Program-made: the position numbers and the translations under genes
Notes under the pieces: generated by a model
Database searches by the model: none
Seen by the model: only the letters and a program-made list of their open reading frames with translations
What the model was told of the DNA's origin: nothing
Part shown: positions 5,822 through 6,021 of the stretch, in pieces
How positions within the stretch are numbered: position 1 is the stretch's first letter
How the letters are laid out: each line of letters opens with the position of its first letter
Origin: an uncultured Asticcacaulis sp.
GTDB taxonomy: Bacteria; Pseudomonadota; Alphaproteobacteria; Caulobacterales; Caulobacteraceae
Length of the DNA stretch: 6,021 nucleotides
Assembly (NCBI GenBank): GCA_946480525.1
Contig: CAMLLA010000269.1
Coordinates: 1 to 6,021, forward strand
Reading direction: 5' to 3'

Positions 5822-6021
5822 ATGGCCATTCTCGAACGTCTGGACGTTGCGATCAACAAAGCTCAACTCGATGGCCGTGAGGTCATCGAAATCGATATTA
5901 CCCCAGTGGATTACAGGGAGCTCATGACATTCGCGGCGCAGTTCGATGAAGCGCAGCTGGAGGAGTTGCAGCTGGATATGGCGCGCCAAACCTATTGTGG
6001 CCATAAGCTTGTCATCGAGAA
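5822..6021 (+). CDS. Unrecognised small acidic protein, N-terminal 66 residues (runs off the right edge)
   Basis: The frame opens with ATG after an AGGAGGG site and has no stop through the window end. The visible protein starts MAILERLDVAINKAQLDGRE and continues with VIEIDITPVDYRELM (21-35), a likely helical stretch rich in Glu and Gln at about 36-56 (FAAQFDEAQLEELQLDMARQ), then TYCGHKLVIE. There is no signal peptide or membrane segment, the charge is acidic, and there is a single Cys59. The alternation of short strand-like (VIEIDIT, HKLVI) and helical segments suggests a small folded cytoplasmic alpha/beta protein. I do not recognise the family and assign no function. A terminator separates it from the regulator gene, so it is probably its own transcription unit. 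Confidence 0.7.
   Translation, partial: MAILERLDVAINKAQLDGREVIEIDITPVDYRELMTFAAQFDEAQLEELQLDMARQTYCGHKLVIE

Noticed and set aside
5669..6004. Minus-strand frame of 111 codons at the right end
   Set aside because: It is antisense to the terminator and to the plus-strand frame that carries a strong Shine-Dalgarno site, and it lacks its own ribosome site.
1..6021. tRNA, rRNA, CRISPR array, insertion sequence or riboswitch
   Set aside because: No cloverleaf-like segment, regular repeat-spacer pattern, transposase frame with terminal repeats, or known aptamer pattern was seen on either strand.

Overview
The window looks like chromosomal DNA of a Gram-negative, GC-rich (roughly 60% by eye) alphaproteobacterium. 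The evidence is a TonB-dependent outer-membrane receptor, twin-arginine (Tat) exported hydrolases, Shine-Dalgarno-led genes and GC-rich codon use. The protein style suggests Caulobacterales (Asticcacaulis- or Phenylobacterium-like), but that is an impression, not a database result.

Layout. Four genes and one partial small gene are arranged around one divergent intergenic region. On the minus strand, read right to left, lies an apparent operon: a TonB-dependent receptor (4542-2257), a PhoD-type alkaline phosphatase/phosphodiesterase (2183-654), and the first 217 residues of a phosphocholine-specific phospholipase C (652 to beyond the left edge). On the plus strand, starting 311 bases from the receptor, is an RpiR/MurR-family regulator with an N-terminal HTH and a SIS sugar-phosphate domain (4854-5732). 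It is followed by a hairpin terminator and then the start of an unrecognised small acidic protein (5822 to beyond the right edge) with a strong ribosome binding site.

How the genes fit together. The receptor would carry a substrate across the outer membrane using TonB energy. Both hydrolases carry twin-arginine signal peptides and would act in the periplasm or outside the cell on phosphodiesters and phospholipids. Together they look like a dedicated organophosphate-scavenging unit, built on the receptor-plus-hydrolase logic of polysaccharide-utilisation loci but aimed at phosphoesters. A three-unit, 11-base-periodic element resembling a PhoB (Pho) box sits 75 bases ahead of the receptor start, with a weakly matching -10 hexamer in the right place, so phosphate starvation is the likely signal. 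The divergent SIS-domain regulator suggests a second input from a sugar phosphate or related metabolite.

Notable non-coding structure. A strong intrinsic-terminator-like hairpin lies between the receptor and phoD and ends almost at the phoD ribosome binding site, so it may set a step-down in expression inside the operon. The phoD stop and phospholipase start are one base apart. The regulator has a TTG start. Its upstream region contains a possible sigma-54 -24/-12 element overlapped by an inverted repeat, four copies of the hexamer TGAAAC/GTTTCA (one at the start codon), and a 10-base palindrome. No tRNA, rRNA, mobile element or CRISPR array is visible.
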